10,719 bases of DNA, from NCBI GenBank assembly GCA_021781855.1, contig JAJXWC010000070.1, positions 1 through 10,719 of the forward strand, given 5' to 3'. This stretch comes from Bacillota bacterium (GTDB taxonomy: Bacteria > Bacillota > Bacilli > Lactobacillales > Streptococcaceae). This document shows positions 1 through 6,543 of the stretch, in pieces; position 1 is the first letter of the stretch; each line of letters opens with the position of its first letter. The translations under genes and the position numbers were made by a program. The notes beneath the pieces are model-generated. The model was not told where the DNA came from. It searched no databases and saw nothing but the letters and a program-made list of their open reading frames with translations.

Positions 1-574
1 CTACCGCAACGGTGCTCCAAGCGGTAAAACTTGATTCACCATGCTCGCCCATGACGTAGCCATGTACATTCGTTGGATTGATTTTAACAGCTTCAGCGAC
101 AAGGTCACGCATTCGGCTAGTTTCAAGCAGGGTTCCTGTGCCGATGACTTTATTTTTGGGTAAACCAGAAACTTCGGCAACGAGCTGAGTGATAATATCA
201 CAAGGATTTGAAGCAATCAGAAAAATACCGTCGAAGCCTGAATCCATCACACTTTCAGTAATGGATTTAATCATGGCAACATTTTTTTCAAGCAGTTTGA
301 GTCGATCAAGTTCGCCGTCAAAAGTTGCCGCGGGAGCGTTCGCTGTAATCACGACAATATCAGCGTCCTTTGCATCGGCATAATCTGCCGCATAGATTTT
401 TTTAGGTGAGGCGGTAAGATAAGGAAGCGCATGCAATAAGTCAAGACTATCTGCGAATGCTTTTTCTTTATTCAAGTCAATAATGGCGATTTCATCTGCC
501 AAGTCATTGACGACAAGTGTATGCGCATAAGTTGAACCTACTGCGCCGTCTCCTACGATTGCTACTTTTGCCAT
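1..574 (-). CDS. L-lactate dehydrogenase-like 2-hydroxyacid dehydrogenase, partial
   Basis: The N-terminal 191 residues are visible and the frame is open to the left window edge, so the 3' end is missing. The protein belongs to the NAD-dependent LDH/MDH fold: GDGAVGS (8-14) is the dinucleotide-binding glycine motif, D33 ending the second strand points to NAD, NPCD (123-126) corresponds to NPVD, R154 matches the substrate-binding Arg171 of LDH, and GEHG (176-179) carries the catalytic His178. Two features are unusual. The mobile loop (residues 77-91, ending in R91) is three residues longer than in standard LDH and lacks the usual QxPGETR, and the Asp168 equivalent is Glu151. The GTGTLL and AWSTV segments resemble L-2-hydroxyisocaproate dehydrogenase as I remember it. 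The start at 574 has an AGAGGG ribosome site lying inside the end of ribF, whose stop is 1 nt upstream, so translation is probably coupled. Family is certain; substrate is not, so no symbol is given. Confidence 0.88.
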   Translation of the reverse strand, partial: MAKVAIVGDGAVGSTYAHTLVVNDLADEIAIIDLNKEKAFADSLDLLHALPYLTASPKKIYAADYADAKDADIVVITANAPAATFDGELDRLKLLEKNVAMIKSITESVMDSGFDGIFLIASNPCDIITQLVAEVSGLPKNKVIGTGTLLETSRMRDLVAEAVKINPTNVHGYVMGEHGESSFTAWSTVAV

Positions 575-575
575 G

Positions 576-1490
576 TTAAAACCCTCTTTCATTTTGATAA
601 TTTCGTGCGATAGCCTCATCAGATTTCATTTGCTTAATCAGACTTTCCATACCGTCAAATTTGACCATTTCCCGTATCTTATCTAACCAAAACACCGTTA
701 ATTGTTCACCATAAATATCAAGATTTAGGTCAAAAATATGAACCTCAATCGTTTTTTCTTTGACATTAAACGTTTTATTGTAACCGATTGAGGCGAAGCC
801 ACGATGTCGTTCGCCTTGAATGAGCACATCCACCGTATAAACACCTGCTGCAGGAATCCGAATGTAATCTTTAATCACCAGATTGGCTGTCGGATAGCCA
901 ATTTGCCGACCGCGCGCAAAGCCGTGAACCACAAGTCCCGTTGTTTCATAAGCATAACCGAGTAATTCGTTGGCTTTGGCGATATTTCCCACACGAATCG
1001 CTTCACGAATTCGTGTTGATGAAATTTTTACATCATTATCAGAGACCTCTGGCACCAGTACGACCTTATAGTCCGCAGTCGAGCTTAATTTTTTCATATC
1101 AGAGCCCGTCGTGTAATCAAAGCCTGTCACGACAACTTTTGGATTGAAACGCTTCACGATTTTTTCGGAAAATTCCTCTGACGTTAGTTTTGCAAAGGTT
1201 GACGTGAAGTCCTTGAAAACAAGATAATCAACACCATTTTTTGCAAATAATTCCGCACGTTTCTTGTCAGAAGTCAGTTTCAGCAGCATTTCCGGATTGA
1301 ACTTTTCAAAAGTCAAAGTCGGCTTTTCAGGAAAAGTCAGTACCGCAATTTTCAGATTTAAGACCGCTGCGATTTTTTTCGCTTCAGCAAAAAGGGCTTG
1401 ATGTCCTCTGTGCAAGCCATCAAAATAGCCCAAAACAAGGACCGTATCTTCGTCAAACTTCAAATGCTCATCAAAATTTAGTATTTCCAT
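576..1490 (-). CDS. ribF: Bifunctional riboflavin kinase / FAD synthetase
   Basis: This 304-residue protein makes FMN from riboflavin and ATP, then adenylates FMN to FAD in the cytoplasm. The N-terminal nucleotidyltransferase domain shows GYFDGLHRGH (21-30) and ISSTRIR (157-162), the family's HIGH-like and SSTxIR motifs. The C-terminal flavokinase domain shows GRQIGYPTAN (194-203), with the metal-binding PTAN, and a likely catalytic Glu249 in the IEVHIFD stretch. Length is normal for the family, so the gene is complete. The start at 1490 is only 6 nt after the truB stop and has a poor ribosome site (GGTG inside the end of truB), which suggests coupled translation from truB. The truB-ribF pairing is common in bacteria. 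No FMN riboswitch is visible nearby. In Gram-positives the gene is often called ribC. Confidence 0.96.
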   Translation of the reverse strand: MEILNFDEHLKFDEDTVLVLGYFDGLHRGHQALFAEAKKIAAVLNLKIAVLTFPEKPTLTFEKFNPEMLLKLTSDKKRAELFAKNGVDYLVFKDFTSTFAKLTSEEFSEKIVKRFNPKVVVTGFDYTTGSDMKKLSSTADYKVVLVPEVSDNDVKISSTRIREAIRVGNIAKANELLGYAYETTGLVVHGFARGRQIGYPTANLVIKDYIRIPAAGVYTVDVLIQGERHRGFASIGYNKTFNVKEKTIEVHIFDLNLDIYGEQLTVFWLDKIREMVKFDGMESLIKQMKSDEAIARNYQNERGF

Positions 1491-1496
1491 TTTATT

Positions 1497-2426
1497 CTAC
1501 ACCAAAACTTTATTTGGTTTCCAAACTCCTTCTTTTTCAGGGTGTCTCATATAAACTGCGACTAATTTTTCTTCATAAAAAGCAGCAAATCGGCTTTCTG
1601 TCAGCGCTGACAGCTCTGTCCAATCGTACTCGTCAAATTTCTTACCCACTCGTGCCGCTTCAAATTGTAGCTCAGTCAAATCAACTCGGATAAGGTCCGA
1701 AACAGCATACTCAGCAGGATAAAAAGCAGTAGTCAAATTTCCCTCATCCCTTGCTTTTTCTATCTCAGTCAAAGTCAACGCATGCTCAATCGTCAAACCG
1801 TTTGCCGCTGTGCGCTGCAAGCGTGACATATGCCCAGCATAACCCAACTTTTCTGCCAAATCAACCGCCAAAGTTCTTACGTAAGTTCCCTTGCTGCAAG
1901 CCACACGAAAATTAAATTTGGCCGTCTTTTCCTTTTCGTCAAAAACTACAGAACTCGTCCGCTCAAACGTCTTTATCGTAATTTGTCGTGCTGGTCGCTC
2001 AATCGTCTGCCCCGCACGAGCGTATTCGTAAAGTCGTTTCCCATTGATTTTGACTGCCGAATACATCGGCGGAATTTGCTGAATCTGACCGACAAAAGTC
2101 GCCATCACCGCATCAATTTCGTGATTGGACAAAGCGCTCAAAACAGGTGTGAAACATACAAGAGTACCTGTTGCATCCTCGGTTTCCGTTGAAAATCCGA
2201 TGGTTACCTCACCTTCATAGATTTTCCCTGCCTGCTCCATGTATTCCAAGAGACGCGTCGCCTTCCCAACTGCTACAGGCAAAACACCTGTTACTTCTGG
2301 GTCAAGCGTGCCTCCATGACCAATTTTTTTCGTTTTCAAAATACCACGAAGCTTCGCTACAACATCAAACGATGTCCAACCCGCTTCTTTATAGACATTC
2401 AAAATTCCATTCCATTTTTCGTTCAT
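1497..2426 (-). CDS. truB: tRNA pseudouridine(55) synthase TruB
   Basis: The enzyme converts U55 of the tRNA T-arm to pseudouridine. With the start at 2426 it has 309 residues. GHGGTLDPEVTGVLP (37-50) contains the catalytic Asp42 of the GTLDP motif. It is followed by the KIYEGEVTIG segment with the conserved Tyr, the MYSAVKINGKRLYEYAR segment and CSKGTYVRTLA, all typical of TruB. The end, VWKPNKVLV, closes the C-terminal domain. The frame stays open upstream to a TTG at 2468 and ATGs at 2462 and 2435, but family members begin close to the NGILNVYK stretch, and the extra residues overlap a promoter-like TATAAT. I therefore prefer 2426, although no ribosome site precedes it. It lies 62 nt after tag and 6 nt before ribF. 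Confidence 0.95.
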   Translation of the reverse strand: MNEKWNGILNVYKEAGWTSFDVVAKLRGILKTKKIGHGGTLDPEVTGVLPVAVGKATRLLEYMEQAGKIYEGEVTIGFSTETEDATGTLVCFTPVLSALSNHEIDAVMATFVGQIQQIPPMYSAVKINGKRLYEYARAGQTIERPARQITIKTFERTSSVVFDEKEKTAKFNFRVACSKGTYVRTLAVDLAEKLGYAGHMSRLQRTAANGLTIEHALTLTEIEKARDEGNLTTAFYPAEYAVSDLIRVDLTELQFEAARVGKKFDEYDWTELSALTESRFAAFYEEKLVAVYMRHPEKEGVWKPNKVLV

Positions 2427-2433
2427 CTTGAGC

Positions 2434-2442
2434 ATTATAGCA
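2434..2442 (-). promoter_or_regulatory. Extended -10 promoter for truB
   Basis: On the minus strand TGCTATAAT forms an extended -10 element (TG, one base, perfect TATAAT at 2439-2434). No good -35 box lies 17 nt upstream, which is usual for extended -10 promoters. Transcription would begin at about 2427-2426, on or next to the preferred ATG of truB. Seen in sequence; activity is inferred. Confidence 0.5.
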
Positions 2443-2488
2443 TTTTTTACAGCAAAAATCATGTGCAAAGCGCCGTCAGCCCTTTTCG

Positions 2489-3061
2489 TCAGTCTTGTAA
2501 TTCTGCCTGTCGAAAACAGTACTCCGCATGGTCATTAATCACGCCAACTGCTTGCAAATAAGCATAAATCACGGTCGAGCCTGTGAACTTAAAACCGCGT
2601 TTTTTCATATCTTTGCTCATGCTATCCGACAATTCATTCGTTGCGGGAATTTTCTGCTCATCTAACACCTGATGCTGCTGTACTTTTCCCTCAGTGAATG
2701 ACCAGATATACGTATCAAAAGAGCCGAATTCTTCTTGTACTTCCAGCACTTTTTGAGCGTTGTTTATCGCTGCTGCGATTTTTAATTTATTGCGAATAAT
2801 TCCCACATTTTGCAGTAGCTCATCGAATTTCTTTTCATCGTAAGCTGCCACTTTTTCAATCTCAAAATCATCGAAAGCTGCATAAAAATTTTCTTGCTTA
2901 TTCAAAATTGTGTTCCATGATAGTCCTGCCTGATTCATATCCAGTACCAATTTTGCAAACAATTCACGGTCATCATGAAGTGGCGTTCCCCAAAAAGTAT
3001 CATGATAGTGAATCATCTTCTCTGAGGACAAGCACCACTTGCAACGCATTTTATCAGCCAT
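2489..3061 (-). CDS. tag: DNA-3-methyladenine glycosylase I
   Basis: A base-excision repair enzyme of 190 residues that removes 3-methyladenine from alkylated DNA. It aligns along its length with E. coli Tag: the zinc ligands are C7, H20, H178 and C182 (E. coli C4, H17, H175, C179), and the YHDTFWG, QAGLSW (44-49), GIIRNKLKI and KKRGFKFTGST blocks are present. The residue matching E. coli Glu38, which contacts the damaged base, is Asp41 here. The start at 3061 has a strong AAGGAG ribosome site 4 nt upstream. A 76-nt AT-rich gap with an 18-bp dyad separates it from the Nudix gene, so it may have its own promoter as well as read-through from pcrA. Length is normal for the family. Confidence 0.96.
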   Translation of the reverse strand: MADKMRCKWCLSSEKMIHYHDTFWGTPLHDDRELFAKLVLDMNQAGLSWNTILNKQENFYAAFDDFEIEKVAAYDEKKFDELLQNVGIIRNKLKIAAAINNAQKVLEVQEEFGSFDTYIWSFTEGKVQQHQVLDEQKIPATNELSDSMSKDMKKRGFKFTGSTVIYAYLQAVGVINDHAEYCFRQAELQD

Positions 3062-3070
3062 TTTGCTCCT

Positions 3071-3124
3071 TTTTACATAATTTAGATTATGTTATATTTT
3101 TTAAATTTTAATTTTACATAATTT
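3071..3124. promoter_or_regulatory. Dyad plus direct repeat upstream of tag, operator-like
   Basis: Between the Nudix and tag genes there is a perfect dyad, ACATAAT-ttag-ATTATGT (3075-3092), directly upstream of the tag ribosome site. The 13-mer TTTTACATAATTT occurs at 3071-3083 and again at 3112-3124, 41 bp apart, so the half-site ACATAAT is present three times. The whole gap is very AT-rich with several loose -10 and -35 matches (for example TTGATT overlapping the Nudix stop). This could be a regulator-binding site or a leader hairpin; I cannot assign a regulator. Confidence 0.4.
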
Positions 3125-3136
3125 TTATTTTGAAAA

Positions 3137-3604
3137 TCAATAAAATTTCTTCATCCACTCTCCACCTTTGATGTCATACCAAAATTCAGAAAAAGTATGA
3201 GAAAGCATCATCTCCGCCATTTCCGCAAAATCGCTTGAAAGTTCCAGTTGTGGGAGATGAGCAATATCTGTCCAATAAACCTCGCCTTCTTCTGTTGCTT
3301 CGAGTAATTCGCCAGAGAAATCCGTTGTGGAGTAGAGAAAAACCATATAGCGCCGTTTTTTCTCTTTTTCATACCAATCTTTTACACCGCAAAATTTCAA
3401 GTGTGCAATTTCTAAGCCTGTTTCCTCTTTGATTTCTCGAATCGTTGATGGAATCAGTGCTTCACCTTTTTCGACATGCCCACCAGGAAAACTAATCCCC
3501 TTCCACGATTTGATTCGCTTTTGAACCACTACTTTTCCTGCTTTTTCATCAATAATGGCGCACATATTGGTTAATTCAACCTGTTCTAATTCGTGTTTAC
3601 TCAT
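3137..3604 (-). CDS. Nudix hydrolase, probable 8-oxo-dGTP diphosphatase (MutT/MutX-like)
   Basis: A 155-residue Nudix protein. The complete Nudix box is visible: G-x5-E-x7-REIKEETGL, starting in the GGHVEKGE segment, with the metal-binding glutamates of REIKEE intact. The QVELTNMC start and the FPGGHVEKGE context resemble streptococcal proteins annotated as 8-oxo-dGTP diphosphatases, which hydrolyse oxidised dGTP to prevent mutation. The exact substrate cannot be read from sequence, since Nudix enzymes vary widely. The frame extends 12 codons further upstream, but that part overlaps the end of pcrA. The ATG at 3604 lies 1 nt after the pcrA stop and its ribosome site is poor, which suggests coupling to pcrA. 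The position next to a repair helicase and a DNA glycosylase fits a role in nucleotide-pool cleaning, but that is inference. Confidence 0.93.
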   Translation of the reverse strand: MSKHELEQVELTNMCAIIDEKAGKVVVQKRIKSWKGISFPGGHVEKGEALIPSTIREIKEETGLEIAHLKFCGVKDWYEKEKKRRYMVFLYSTTDFSGELLEATEEGEVYWTDIAHLPQLELSSDFAEMAEMMLSHTFSEFWYDIKGGEWMKKFY

Positions 3605-3605
3605 C

Positions 3606-5903
3606 TTAATCTTTTTTCTCAATCGGTGCCATTGCGGCAAGCAAACGTTTCATTCCAACCTCTGGGAAATTGATTTTTAACTCCATATTTTTGCCTGTGC
3701 CTGTAACACCTAACACCATGCCCTCTCCCCATTTACGATGAATAGCAGTATCTCCGATTTTCCAATCGACCATTTCCGCTTCAGAAGCTGATGGCTTGGG
3801 ACTTGAAATTGGATTAATCATTGCCTTGCGATTGTGTAAAGCATCAGTCATAGACAGTCCTGTCGCAAATTTTGTTGTTCCGCTATCCGTGCGATAGCTC
3901 GCATTGAAGCTCGAATTTGCTTTTCTTGCCAAACCTGCATAGTCGAGCAGTTCGTCATCAATCTCACTAATAAAACGACTCGGACGATTGTAGCTGGATT
4001 TCCCGTAAAGCACACGTTGGTTAGCATTGGTCAGATAGAGCACCTGCTCTGCACGTGTGATGCCGACGTATACCAGGCGCCGTTCTTCTTCGAGTTCATC
4101 ACTGTCCTCATTTGCCCGCGAAAGCGGAAAAATATTTTCCTCAAGTCCAATCAAAAAGACAACTGGAAATTCCAATCCTTTCGCAGCATGAAGGGTCATC
4201 AGCGTCACATTATCTGTTTCTTCTTCATAGGCATCTGTATCCGCCACAAGACTCAAATCATTGAGAAAACGTGACAATTTCTGCAGCCCTGTCTCCTCAA
4301 TCGGCTCTCCAGTTTCTTCATCAGTCAGCGCTTCATCCTTATCATCGAAATTTTTAGTTACTGAAAGAAATTCTTCAATATTCTCAATTCTTGCTTGCCC
4401 TTCAATGTTGTTTTGGAGTTGCAAAAAGCTGAGATAGTTCGTTTTATCAAGCATTTCTTCGACGAGTTCAGTGATGCTTAGTTCCTCGGCATGCTGTCTG
4501 AGAAGGTCAAAAACCACACCCAAATTAAAGATTTCGCCCGCAGCTTTTCCTCTAATATCCGAAAAAGTAATGTCCATTGTTGAATCAGCCATCGACAGTC
4601 CACGCGTCTCTGCAAAGAAACGCAATTTTTCAACCGTTCCGGGACCTATGCCGCGCTTAGGCTCATTAATAATCCGCTCAAAACTCATGTTATCCGCTGG
4701 ATTAGCCACAACATTGAGATAAGCAATCACGTCACGAATTTCCTTACGCGAGTAAAATTTCGTTCCTTGCACCATTGAGTAAGGAATATTTGACTTCATG
4801 AAGGCTTCCTCAATATTACGCGATTGGGCATTCGTTCGGTAAAGAATAGCGAAATCACTATATTTTCGCCTTTCTCGCCGTACCTGCTCAACAATCTTTT
4901 GTGCTGCAAAGAGTGCTTCGTCTTTTTCGTCATTTGCGCGATAGTAAATGATATTTTCACCATCATCATTCTGCGTCCAGAGATTTTTCGGTCGACGGTT
5001 GACGTTATTTTTGATGACATTATTTGCCGCTTGGAGAATGGTTTTAGTTGAGCGATAATTTTCTTCAAGCAAGACGACTTTTGCATCAGGATAATCTTTT
5101 TCGAAATCAAGAATATTCTGCATATCCGCCCCTCGCCAGCCATAAATGGACTGGTCGGCGTCCCCAACCACGCAAATATTTTTGAAACGACTCGCCAATA
5201 ATTTCACGAGTTGATACTGCGCATGGTTGGTATCTTGATACTCGTCAACGTGAATGTACTGATATCTGCCCTGATAATAGGTCAAAACATCTGGATTTTG
5301 GTCAAAAAGCCGCAAAGTCTGCATGATAAGGTCATCAAAATCCATCGCTTCCGACTTACGCAATTCGGCTTGATAGGCTTTATAAACGCGGGCAACAAGA
5401 AGCTCGTAAGGGTTTCTTGCACTCGCCTGTGCCTCGTATGCGACTTCGTCAAGCAAGGAATTTTTAGCATTTGAAATCGTACTGAGGAGCGTCTTAGGTT
5501 CCCATTTTTTCGGGTCAAGATTCATTTCTTTCAAGATTCGCTTCATCAGTGATTTCTGCTCGGAAGGGTCAATGATTGTGAAATTTCGATTGTAGCCAAT
5601 ATGGTCGGCATCACGCCGCAAAATCCGAACACACATCGAGTGAAAAGTTGCAATCAAGCTATCCTGCGCTGCTGGTGTCAAATTTAACGCACGTTCGCGC
5701 ATTTCCCGCGCCGCTTTATTGGTAAACGTAATCGCCAAAATATTCCACGGATTAACCATTTTTTCGTCAATCAGATAAGCAATGCGATGCGTTAAAACGC
5801 GCGTTTTCCCTGAACCAGCACCGGCCATGATTAAAAGCGGACCTTCTGTCGTCTGCACAGCAAGTGCTTGTTTCTCGTTCATTCCTTTGAGTAATTGATT
5901 CAT
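3606..5903 (-). CDS. pcrA: ATP-dependent DNA helicase PcrA (UvrD family)
   Basis: A superfamily 1A 3'-to-5' helicase of 765 residues that acts in nucleotide excision repair, clears RecA filaments and resolves replication conflicts. Visible motifs in order: I GAGSGKT (28-34, Lys33), Ia TFTNKAA (59-65), II VDEYQDTN (219-226), III GDADQSIYGWRGA (247-259), IV EENYRS (280-285), V TLHAAKGLEF (570-579), VI VYVGITRAEQ (611-620). The last 50 residues (GDTAIHRKWGEG onward) form the small C-terminal domain found in PcrA and UvrD, linked to RNA polymerase binding. Length is normal. The start at 5903 is preferred over the next Met (5882), because the AAAGGA before that one touches the ATG; the site before 5903 is itself weak. 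The gene heads a tight run with the Nudix gene and follows an 800-nt non-coding region. Confidence 0.97.
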   Translation of the reverse strand: MNQLLKGMNEKQALAVQTTEGPLLIMAGAGSGKTRVLTHRIAYLIDEKMVNPWNILAITFTNKAAREMRERALNLTPAAQDSLIATFHSMCVRILRRDADHIGYNRNFTIIDPSEQKSLMKRILKEMNLDPKKWEPKTLLSTISNAKNSLLDEVAYEAQASARNPYELLVARVYKAYQAELRKSEAMDFDDLIMQTLRLFDQNPDVLTYYQGRYQYIHVDEYQDTNHAQYQLVKLLASRFKNICVVGDADQSIYGWRGADMQNILDFEKDYPDAKVVLLEENYRSTKTILQAANNVIKNNVNRRPKNLWTQNDDGENIIYYRANDEKDEALFAAQKIVEQVRRERRKYSDFAILYRTNAQSRNIEEAFMKSNIPYSMVQGTKFYSRKEIRDVIAYLNVVANPADNMSFERIINEPKRGIGPGTVEKLRFFAETRGLSMADSTMDITFSDIRGKAAGEIFNLGVVFDLLRQHAEELSITELVEEMLDKTNYLSFLQLQNNIEGQARIENIEEFLSVTKNFDDKDEALTDEETGEPIEETGLQKLSRFLNDLSLVADTDAYEEETDNVTLMTLHAAKGLEFPVVFLIGLEENIFPLSRANEDSDELEEERRLVYVGITRAEQVLYLTNANQRVLYGKSSYNRPSRFISEIDDELLDYAGLARKANSSFNASYRTDSGTTKFATGLSMTDALHNRKAMINPISSPKPSASEAEMVDWKIGDTAIHRKWGEGMVLGVTGTGKNMELKINFPEVGMKRLLAAMAPIEKKD

Positions 5904-5915
5904 AATTTCTCGTTT

Positions 5916-5944
5916 CTAATACAGTTCAACTCAATGTTTCCCAA
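5916..5944 (-). promoter_or_regulatory. Weak candidate promoter next to pcrA
   Basis: On the minus strand TTGGGA (5944-5939), a 17-nt spacer and TATTAG (5921-5916) give 4/6 matches in each box. The start point would fall only about six bases from the pcrA ATG, leaving almost no leader, so this may be chance. Confidence 0.25.
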
Positions 5945-5959
5945 AGCCTAAATAATAAA

Positions 5960-5976
5960 GCGGAACTTTGTTCTGC
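5960..5976. repeat. Hairpin GCGGAAC-ttt-GTTCTGC
   Basis: A 7-bp stem with one G-T pair and a 3-nt loop, about 57 nt upstream of the pcrA start. It is the repeat element nearest to pcrA. Confidence 0.5.
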
Positions 5977-6016
5977 GAAAGTTAGAAATTCCACAAAATT
6001 TAGTCAAGTGAAATTC

Positions 6017-6050
6017 GAAGTTTGCCATTTCGCTTTGCGATTTGAACTTC
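6017..6050. repeat. Interrupted hairpin
   Basis: The outer arms GAAGTT and AACTTC and the inner arms TCGC-ttt-GCGA pair with an unequal internal loop between them. Its right half (6035-6050) is also one copy of a 16-bp exact direct repeat found again at 6313-6328. Confidence 0.5.
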
Positions 6051-6070
6051 TAGTGAAATCAACAGCTTAA

Positions 6071-6102
6071 CAGCTCAACAGTACGGTGTACTGTTGAGGC
6101 TG
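6071..6102. repeat. Long hairpin, 11-bp perfect stem plus 3 bp
   Basis: CTCAACAGTAC (6074-6084), the loop ggt, then GTACTGTTGAG (6088-6098) give an uninterrupted 11-bp stem. CAG (6071-6073) and CTG (6100-6102) add three pairs across a bulged G. No T-run follows on either strand, so it is not a standard intrinsic terminator. Confidence 0.75.
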
Positions 6103-6186
6103 CAGATAGAGAGAGCCAAGCTCTCATCTTTCGTAATATGCTGCTAAAGACCGCAACTAAAGAGAGCAGAACTCTCGTCATTCGTA
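6100..6186. repeat. Two-copy tandem repeat of 36 nt at 51-nt spacing
   Basis: The 36-nt segments 6100-6135 and 6151-6186 match at 27 positions by my hand alignment. Each holds a small hairpin (GAGAGC-caa-GCTCTC at 6111-6125; GAGAG-cagaa-CTCTC at 6162-6176) followed by TTCGTA. The stem is kept while the loop differs, which suggests that the fold matters or that both come from one mobile repeat. Confidence 0.65.
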
Positions 6187-6327
6187 GCAGTGAAGCTGCG
6201 AAAATAATATTGTTTACTCCACCAAAAAGGGGAAGGATTTAACCTATCAAGTGCTGCTATGCTTTCGTTCTACTGCCGTAGGGTCAATCAGACTTCTCAC
6301 TATTTTAGTTGATTGCGATTTGAACTT

Positions 6328-6341
6328 CCGACTTTAGTCGG
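6328..6341. repeat. Hairpin CCGAC-ttta-GTCGG
   Basis: A 5-bp perfect stem with a 4-nt loop, directly beside the second copy of the 16-bp direct repeat. Confidence 0.5.
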
Positions 6342-6461
6342 TACAACGTAATGAAGTGGAGACAGAGCGAATGGATAGTGGAGCGCAGCCCGATGAAGTA
6401 ATTGCTTCAACACAGTTGCTGAGATAAAATTGAGTTAGTATAAAAAATCATCAACTCTTCA

Positions 6462-6470
6462 ATTATATCA
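6462..6470 (-). promoter_or_regulatory. Candidate extended -10 promoter reading toward pcrA
   Basis: The minus strand reads TGATATAAT here, an extended -10 with a perfect TATAAT (6467-6462). No convincing -35 box is present. A second TATAAT lies at 6503-6498. A transcript from here would run through the hairpin-rich region for about 550 nt before pcrA. Confidence 0.4.
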
Positions 6471-6543
6471 CATTTCGTTCTTTAATTTGGCAAGTATATT
6501 ATAGCTTCCTATTTGAACCAGATGTTGTCCCCCTCACATAAAG

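Larger units (their letters stand above)
6035..6328. repeat. Exact 16-bp direct repeat, two copies 278 bp apart
   Basis: TTGCGATTTGAACTTC is found at 6035-6050 and 6313-6328 without mismatch. The second copy runs directly into the CCGAC-ttta-GTCGG hairpin. Exact repetition in a non-coding region suggests a dispersed repeat family. Confidence 0.7.

Noticed and set aside
1..216. Minus-strand open frame ending at the left edge
   Set aside because: It overlaps the LDH-like gene in another frame; the LDH frame carries clear motifs through the same bases.
2021..2040. TACGAATA-like competence (ComX) box on the minus strand
   Set aside because: It lies inside truB coding sequence (LYEYAR) with no gene start nearby, so it is most likely chance.
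6351..6401. 16-codon plus-strand open frame MKWRQSEWIVERSPMK
   Set aside because: No ribosome site or promoter, and it falls inside repeat-rich sequence.
6413..6457. 14-codon minus-strand open frame starting near the extended -10 (MIFYTNSILSQQLC)
   Set aside because: Too short and without support as a leader peptide; it lacks a run of one amino acid and a convincing ribosome site.
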